A stretch of 64,000 nt of DNA from Prosapia bicincta (Eukaryota; Arthropoda; Insecta; Hemiptera; Cercopidae), in assembly GCA_036971475.1 (NCBI GenBank), contig JBAIZL010000003.1, positions 85,065,542 to 85,129,541 of the forward strand, written 5' to 3'. Under the pieces are notes generated by a model. The model was given only the letters and a program-made list of their open reading frames with translations. It ran no database searches and was not told where the DNA came from. Made by a program: the position numbers and the translations under genes. The stretch's first letter is position 1. Each line of letters opens with the position of its first letter. This document shows positions 56,801-64,000 of this stretch, piece by piece.

Positions 56801-57599
56801 ATATACGTTCAAAGAATTCGGTTATTATAAGCTATACAAAAAATAACCAGCAAGTCAACGGTTTTTTAATACAATCTCTGCGAGTGTAAACATGATTAAT
56901 TATGTAAAAAATAATTAAGTTTAGTAACGACAACTAGAAGAACTATTCTTTACTGAAGTGAAACAGTTGTATTCTGCGTCTAGTCTTTAGCTTCTGAATA
57001 ACTGCCTGGTCATCAAAACGGTAACGCGAAAAGTTGACAAATTAGGTAAAAATGAAGAGGCGCATTATCATGTTATTTAAATATATTTTTATTACTACTT
57101 GTTTAACGAAGGTGAGGGCTCCATAGCTCGCTTGAGTAGGGATTCTACCTTTTCTCTATTGGGTTCAAAAATTGTTGTTCACTTAACAGTAGTATTTTTT
57201 TAATGAACATTTGAATAAAATTTAACTGTTTCCCAGATTACTTCTTTAAGTATTAGTGATTTACTAATTCGGATGATGTTAGTGAAGATAAATCGTGGAA
57301 TGTACAAGTAAGTACGCGGGAGGGAGATTTTGCGAGATTAGCAAGAATCAGAGCGTTATGCCACGGGAGGGTTGTCGCCTCTCGAAACTGTCGACTGTGA
57401 CTGATACTCGTAATTACAGACGGCGTTCTCTGTGAAAAGAAAGCATGTACTTAGATCGGAGATTTCTTATGTAGACTTGGCACAGGACTTGTGAGAGCAA
57501 ATTGGAACAATATACAGCGGGAAATACTATTTTAGAAAATAAATGTTTTCCTTAAAGTTAATGCTTATGACTGTTTTGGAGTAAAAAGAGCCAACTAGT
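56801..57599. other. Unassigned sequence
   Basis: AT-rich, with a GC-richer part at 57300-57440. No gene recognised. Confidence 0.35.
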
Positions 57600-57800
57600 G
57601 GTCGTGCGAAACGAGGCGAGCTCTGACCTTGAACGGGAAAGCAGTTATACAACTGGTTTTGGAGTGGTGGGGCGGCAGATCGTCAGTCTGCTACTCTCAC
57701 CCGCCGGTTTCACATCGTAAATACGCGTCTAGCTAAACATCTAGTCTTACTTGTTTTGATTAGTTAGTGTTAAGTTTAATTTTTAGTGTAGTGTAGCCAA
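57600..57800 (+). promoter_or_regulatory. GC-rich upstream region, possible promoter
   Basis: A GC-rich block (GGTGGGGCGGCAGATCG, CACCCGCCGG) contains TCAGTC at about 57684, matching the arthropod initiator TCAGT. It lies upstream of a transposase-like frame at 57807. It could be the element's own 5' region. No TATA box is seen at the proper distance. Weak evidence. Confidence 0.25.
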
Positions 57801-57806
57801 ACAATA

Positions 57807-58110
57807 AGGTCGGTGGTAAAATTATACATAGCCAAGCAAGAGAAATAATTTTTAATTTGCACAATTTAATGAAAAGAGAAGCTGAAGAAGGACCAATATT
57901 GTTGAAACAAGTTCAACAACGTGTTTCGAATGCTGTGGGAGTGTCCAAAACAACTGTGAAACGAACATTTTGAGTGAACATAGAACCGCGCCGGCAACAG
58001 GACCTCGCATTTCAACGCCAAGGAAAACATGGAATAAAAAAAATAAAAAAAACATCTTATGACGACTTCGACAAGACTTTATTTCATTTAAATTTATCAG
58101 CAGTACTTTT
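57807..58110 (+). pseudogene. IS630/Tc1-mariner-like transposase N-terminal fragment
   Basis: The frame reads SQAREIIFNLHNLMKREAEE, then VQQRVSNAVGVSKTTVKRTF, a stop, and in the same frame RQGKHGIKKIKKTSYDDFDK. The order (A)R.I..N...(M)K.EA..GP, a helix-turn-helix with AxGVSxxTVxR, then PGK-like basic stretch and DDFDK, is that of IS630-like transposases abundant in hemipteran and other insect genomes. The codon before VGGK is AAG where ATG would be expected, so the start is probably lost; ATG 57869 is internal. The DDE catalytic domain is absent. Confidence 0.65.
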
Positions 58111-58322
58111 TGTTTTTACTGGTTTATAAACGGTATATTACACGTGCAGTATTTATGCGTGCAGTAGTTATTTATTTATAGGCAATATTTAAACTCAGGG
58201 TAGTACATCGCCGCTTTGTCGGCATGCCGCGCCGGCGTTTCCCCTACGCCGGCGATCACTCCCACCAAACCCTACCTCCTCCCCTACTCAGGGCTCACCT
58301 CGTTCCGCACGACCTCTAACCA

Positions 58323-58760
58323 GTGTTATTATTCCGTTTTCACAACGCTTTATACAGACGGATGAGGAAATTAGTTTCCTTTTTTACCTATAAGGAAACT
58401 CCCTCCCGTGACGCTTTCGTTTCCTATAAGGAAACACCCTTCCGCGTCGCTTCCGATTCCCATAAGGAAAATCCATCTCGTAGCCCTTCTGATTTCCATA
58501 AGGAAAATCCCTCCCGTAGCCCTACCGATTCCCATAAGGAAAATCCCTCCCTTAGCCCTTTCGATTCCTATAAGGAAAATCCCCCCCGTGTCCCTGTCGT
58601 TTTGTATAAGGAACCTTTCTCTCTTGCTTTTCTTTTTCCTATAAGGAAATTTCCTCCCGTTTCTTTTCCGTTTCCTTTATGGAAACTTTCTTCAGTTTCT
58701 ATAGATGAATTCCCTAATATACCCCCTACGTTTCCTATAAAGTCCCTCCCGATTCAATGA
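58323..58760 (+). repeat. 36-bp minisatellite with in-frame ORF
   Basis: About ten units with (C/T)CCCATAAGGAAAATCCCTC repeat every 36 bp from 58376 to about 58750. As 36 is divisible by three, a 145-residue frame stays open and spells repeats of KENPSRSPSDFH. Most unit differences change the amino acid. The leader before the array (MLLFRFHNALYRRMRKLVSF) has no clear signal peptide or motif. I regard it as non-coding by default, although a small repetitive protein cannot be excluded. Confidence 0.85.
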
Positions 58761-59439
58761 CAGATAAGCACTCCCATATTACAAACCTAGTTGAACCATT
58801 TTGTAAGTTCAAAGCTAGGATTCACTCTGCTCAGATATGTCGTATATGCCTACTGTGTGTCTCTGGAAAGGTACTGTCACCCCTCACTTACTCACTCCTA
58901 ACTTATTCCCCTCCAGCGTTAATGTTTACAACATTAATTTTTATAATTTGGATATTGAATAAATATTCGAGAAAACTGTGTGGAAACTTATATCGTATGG
59001 CGTGTATGTATTTTTTCTAAATAATCTAAAGTTATGTGTTGTGTTTTTAATTAACCTTATTTCAAATTGAAAAACTATAGGAATTGGCAGTGCTGTTACA
59101 AAGATATACCCTTAATCTTTTTTATAAGAGATTAACAGATTCCTTAATCATTTAATAAGTTATTATCGAACCCCCTGCAAATGCTTGTTTATGCAAACAT
59201 TGCGACTGTATTTGTAGTTTTACAGTTTACCGCAAGTGTTTGGAGCGCATGTGGTCACGTCTGACTACCAGCAAGGTTGCTAAGTTTAAATTTGATTTAT
59301 ATTTTACGTAGTTTGTTCTAGATACTTCTCACAATTCAGATAGTTTAACGTTTCTTGGTTTAACGTAAAACATGTATACATCACTTAGAGTATGTTGATG
59401 AATTTTGTATGTTAACGATAGTGATTTACACTAACACGT
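58761..59439. other. Unassigned AT-rich sequence
   Basis: Nothing recognised. Confidence 0.4.
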
Positions 59440-59600
59440 CAAACTGTGATTGCTAATTTTAAATAACGTTTTTAACTGTGATTGTCAGTTGGTATTAGTT
59501 TTTGAGGTTAGGTAATGATATGTGAGTTGACCACGCCAGTATGATTGTTTGATATTAATAAATAGTTTTTGTGTTTGTTTGTGTGTGTGTGTGCAAAATC
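59440..59600. repeat. Dispersed repeat, copy 2, next to GT run
   Basis: AACTGTGATTGTCAGTTGG, TTTTGAGGTTAGGTAATG and AGTATGATTGTTTGATATTA correspond to 30520-30625. A GT run at 59573-59592 follows, whereas in copy 1 the GT run precedes. Confidence 0.6.
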
Positions 59601-61114
59601 CACATGTGCAAAATCCAATAATAATGATTGGTTAAACAAATACTTGTTAACAAGGTAATTAAACATTTAATACAAGAAGATTCACTAATAAATACAAATA
59701 CTTCATGTGTTGATCTTAAAAAGAAGCTATTCGCGACATGTCACTTTCAGACACGGACTGTATTTATTAATGCTACGTAATATATTAATAATTACATCTA
59801 AAAATATTCGACTTAAATGAAACAAATATTTTTAAACGAATAACGAACTACTGCAAACAAAAATGTTTCAGGACTTTTAGCGATCACGATCAGATTCACA
59901 CCACTACAGTCGCCGTCACAAGTCGTCACAGTGAGTGAAAAAAGAAACTAGGAATCACAATCACAGTAAACAAACAGGTTCTAATTTCCAGCTCATTTCG
60001 TTTGTCAAATCAGTGACTGATAGACATCTTGTCCCGACCTCTAACCTACACACAAACAGCATTTTAAGATCAACGACTTTAGTTTGGCTACCTGGGTGTA
60101 ACGGTTATAAACGGTTTGGGTTTCGCGTCACGGTTGTAGGCGATTTGGCACTCCGTCACAGTTAAGTACTTCATCTCGCTAAGTACCACGTCTAACTGTG
60201 ATTTTCTAATAACAGTGGCCAAATCACAGGTTTGCGAATCGCTTCCCTCCACTGATTAACGACATAACTGACAAATATTTACTAATATTACTTAAAAACT
60301 AGTTTAGTTTTAGATCATTAGGTGCAAAAGTATTCCAGTTAAAAAACTGTAAAAATATAAAAAGGTTATTTAACAGAGAATTTATTTATTTTACAGAGAA
60401 TTTATTTATTTTACAGAGAATTGTTTTCAAATTACCTAGATAGATAAGGTACTTTTACGTTCTTGTTCTAAAACATGAGAGACGAAACGTATGTAAACCG
60501 TATGAGGTACGTACTGTATATGTTTTTCAGTACCTCGATTAGTTGGGACTGTAAAAATATTTAAAAAATAAATGATAGACTATCTCACTTTCATATTTTA
60601 TGATTTTTATTTATAAAAACGCCATTATTTAGCCTGGAATATAACTGCGTATAACGACCGCAGTTAATGATTTCGCCCAGATATTACTGAATAGTCTGTG
60701 TGAGTTATGGACGATTCCGAGTCCGCCCTCATTGTGCAGCCCTCTCTATTTTGATGCAAAATACACGCATTATGATCCTCACAGAGGATGTGAAGGAAAT
60801 GTCTTCCATTCGGCTTTTATTAGGGGCTTTTATGTCTAAAACATTTCGGGTACTCTACAGAGATATTGTAAAATGAATTGTACAAAATGTGGCGGAGTCA
60901 GTACTGTCTTAAATTTTGTTTAAACATTCCCGCGAAAAGTCAGTTCTGTAGTCATTAATTGTTTTTTTAAAGTTAAAAGGAACATATTTTGTCATGTCTT
61001 TATTAGGCTAAAATGCAAATACGATAATGGAAGGGATTAAAGTTTGTGAACTAATTTAATTCGTATTATCAAATACACCGTCGTTCACTGGTAAATTAAC
61101 TCTCTCTGTCTCTC
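59601..61114. other. Unassigned sequence
   Basis: AT-rich with a short triplication of TTACAGAGAATTTATTTATT at 60372-60422 (three copies, 20-21 bp). The 76-residue frame at 59935-60165 lacks motifs. A GC-richer patch at 60690-60800 shows no gene. Confidence 0.4.
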
Positions 61115-62700
61115 TAACAGGTAGGATTAAGGAAGCATTAGTCATTATCTACGTCATGAAGACATATGTAAGCCTAAGTGTAGAGATATACTTGTGGAAG
61201 ATTAACAGGTAGGATTAAGGAAGCATTAGTCATTATCTACGTCATGAAGACATATGTAAGCCTAAGTGTAGAGATACACTTGTGGAAGATTAACAGATAT
61301 GATTAAGGAAGCATTAGTCATTATCTACGTCATGAAGACATATGTAAGCCTAAGTGTAGAGATACACTTGTGGAAGATTAACAGGTAGGATTAAGGAAGC
61401 ATTAGTCATTATCTACGTCATGAAGACATATGTAAGCCTAAGTGTAGAGATACACTTGTGGAAGATTAACAGGTAGGATTAAGGAAACATTAGTCATTAT
61501 CTACGTCATGAAGACATATGTAAGCCTAAGTGTAGAGATAAACTTGTGGAAGATTAACAGGTAGGATTAAGGAAGCATTAGTCATTATCTACGTCATGAA
61601 GACATATGTAAGCCTAAGTGTAGAGATACACTTGTAGAAGATTAACAGGTAGGATTAAGGAAGCATTAGTCATTATCTACGTCATGAAGACATATGTAAG
61701 CCTAAGTGTAGAGATACACTTGTGGAAGATTAACAGGTAGGATTAAGGAAGCATTAGTCATTATCTATGTCATGAAGACATATGTAAGCCTAAGTGTAGA
61801 GATACACTTGTGGAAGATTAACAGGTAGGATTAAGGAAGCATTAGTCATTATCTACGTCATGAAGACATATGTAAGCCTAAGTGTAGAGATACACTTGTG
61901 GAAGATTAACAGGTAGGATTAAGGAAGCATTAGTCATTATCTACGTCATGAAGACATATGTAAGCCTAAGTGTAGAGATACACTTGTGGAAAATTAACAG
62001 GTAGGATTAAGGAAGCATTAGTCATTATCTACGTCATGAAGACATATGTAAGCCTAAGTGTAGAGATACACTTGTGGAAGATTAACAGGTAGGATTAAGG
62101 AAGCATTAGTTATTATCTACGTCTTGAAGACATATGTAAGCCTAAGTGTAGAGATATACTTGTGGAAGATTAACAGGTAGGATTAAGGAAGCATTAGTTA
62201 TTATCTACGTCATGAAGACATATGTAAGCCTAAGTGTAGAGATACACTTGTGGAAGATTAACAGGTAGGATTAAGGAAGCATTAGTTATTATCTACGTCA
62301 TGAAGACATATGTAAGCCTAAGTGTAGAGATACACTTGTGGAAGATTAACAGGTAGGATTAAGGAAGCATTAGTCATTATCTACGTCATGAAGACATATG
62401 TAAGCCTAAGTGTAGAGATACACTTGTGGAAGATTAACAGATATGATTAAGGAAGCATTAGTTATTATCTACGTCATGAAGACATATGTAAGCCTAAGTG
62501 TAGAGATACACTTGTGGAAGATTAACAGGTAGGATTAAGGAAGCATTAGTCATTATCTACGTCATGAAGACATATGTAAGCCTAAGTGTAGATATACACT
62601 TGTGGAAGATTAACAGGTAGGATTAAGGAAGCATTAGTCATTATCTACGTCATGAAGACATATGTAAGCCTAAGTGTAGATATACACTTGTGGAAGGATA
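61115..62700. repeat. 88-bp minisatellite, 18 copies
   Basis: Units begin TAACAGGTAGGATTAAGG and include CATTATCTACGTCATGAAG, ACATATGTAAGCCTAAGTG and TACACTTGTGGAAGAT, strictly 88 bp apart with very few substitutions (ACAGATATG at 61292 and 62440; TTATTATC for TCATTATC in a run near 62110-62290). It is the most homogeneous array here, hence probably the youngest. Each unit carries a TACGTCA half-CRE. Confidence 0.97.
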
Positions 62701-64000
62701 ACAATTAGGACTAAGGAAGCTATATGAGTCCCCCTGATGTGGGATAAGGGAAAAGATAGTGATTCACTTATATAGAGTTAAATGTACTCTCTTATCTAGA
62801 AGGTAGGGTTATGGAAGAATAGTAGTTAAACCTACTCAAGGGATATGAGTATTCCCTCTTGTAATTGGGAGTATCTTAGTACATGAAATCTGTACACAAG
62901 CACTCTACGGAGGCTATAAAGAAATGTTCATCCGCAACCGCTATTATCTGTACTGCTGCATAAGCTATTTGTAGATTACGGCTTATTTGTAGATTTACGA
63001 CTTAGCATAAATCTATACTTACGTTCGTCTAATTCGGTGTAAAGTTTGAAGTGTGATAGTTTATCTTGAAGGAAAGCTATTTACTGCAGGTGTGTGCTAT
63101 GTTGGACACTATCGATCGGGTTCAAGGCCTCAGTCGCAGTCTACGTACTGAGAAGTAGCACAAAGTACGCGATACACTGCGTTTTCAAACAGAACACATG
63201 CAATTATCCTCTTTCATTGTTTTCATGTATTCTGAAATAAACAAATCAAAGGAAATTATTGGAATAAAAAGACTTATTTATTAAAAACAAAAAATAATAT
63301 TTTGTCCTTTTAAAATTATTATTAAACTTAAGGTTTACGTAAGAACATCGACAATGCGGCTGTAAAGTTTGACAACGACATTGTCGCTTTCTTTCTTGGG
63401 CCATAAGTTCATGGCATGAATTGACAGAAACGTCGTTCTAATGGTACCGGTGACGAAATTTGAAGCAAACTCGATTATTTTAAAATCATTTATAATTGCA
63501 GTAATATAAGGGAGTTTTCAAGCTCTTAGACAATTGTGCAATAATTGTGTCGATATTGAGGATTAGTTTGTCACTTTCTCTTAAATTTTTGGGTCTTAAA
63601 TATTTTACGTTTGTTGGTAAACATTGTAAAAAATATTTGTTAGTTATTTCCTTTCTATGTGCAAGCGATATTGGGAAAATATATTCCTGGTGATACAGTA
63701 CGGCTTTAAGAGCACGGAAAAACAGTAAAACTAGGTGACAGTAACAAAACAATTTAAAATTTTGAAAGAAAAAACAAACGTAACTTCACTTTATAATACA
63801 CACAAAACAGTGCTGCATAGACTATAATTCTAGTTACCCTACTGCATTACAATATAGCTACAAAGTAGGTCGGTTTAAAGCTTACGAAAATCGCAAGGAC
63901 ATATACCAAAGTAGAGGCCAGTTCACTTGTCAACAACAGATTTATTAATTTTTTAATTTTTTTTACAACCAAATCTATCTTGACTGGATACTTTAAAGCT
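62701..64000. other. Unassigned right-edge sequence
   Basis: 62700-62880 has motifs recalling the 143-bp repeat at 47528 (TCCCCCTG, GGGATAAGGGAAAA). The remainder is AT-rich; the 88-residue minus-strand frame at 63486-63752 has no recognisable motif. Confidence 0.35.

Noticed and set aside
62700..62880. Further copy of the 143-bp repeat at 47528
   Set aside because: Only scattered short motifs agree; not enough for a claim.

Overview
This is an AT-rich stretch of animal nuclear DNA, almost certainly from an arthropod and probably an insect with a large, repeat-laden genome. The grounds are the transposons present (Penelope-like elements, pogo/Tigger, several hAT, IS630/Tc1-mariner, non-LTR and Ty3-type remnants), a degenerate AACCT (insect TTAGG-type) tract, and the lack of any prokaryotic gene layout. 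The order is not determined. I found no intact, recognisable host protein-coding gene. Every recognisable protein fragment belongs to a transposable element, and all of those are truncated, frameshifted or internally deleted. Two places may hold host exons of unknown family: 15612-15810 (minus) and the duplicated pair near 35811-36355 (minus).

Left part (1-16 kb): a Tigger element (770-2505) with a Penelope-like element nested in it; a 65-bp minisatellite; interstitial AACCT repeats; a 123-bp-arm palindrome beside a TA microsatellite; 16-bp and 40-bp minisatellites; a short hAT-like element with a near-matching 8-bp target duplication; five copies of a 172-bp satellite interrupted by a poly(A)-tailed non-LTR 3' end; and a pogo-type MITE.

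Middle (16-42 kb): a 4.7-kb hierarchical minisatellite (46+48 = 94 bp, with a further level near 1.41 kb), then 85-bp, 21-bp, 26-bp, ~20-bp, 192-bp (three-part) and 69-bp arrays. Between them lie a deleted mariner-type element, a 652-bp hAT element with a 7/8 target duplication, a second pogo-type MITE, a non-LTR fragment, and a compact motif cluster (GC box, RFX X-box, CRE, ETS, E-box) near 29.06-29.14 kb, the best promoter candidate in the window.

Right part (42-64 kb): a Penelope-like element in two opposed pieces; a Ty3-type integrase tail; a 229-bp insertion with a tRNA-like head and a 17-bp target duplication; an unclassified repeat present twice in opposite orientation (46145-47165 and 55975-56800); a 2.4-kb 31/32-bp minisatellite; a hAT element with decayed transposase lying at the dyad of an older palindrome; a fragment of an IS630-like transposase; and 36-bp and 88-bp minisatellites.

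Two themes stand out. Tandem arrays make up roughly a quarter of the window. Palindromes able to form hairpins recur at seven or more places, several of them built from Penelope-type 3' ends. There is no sign of genes working together as a pathway. Element names rest on motifs read by eye, and boundaries without a target duplication are approximate.
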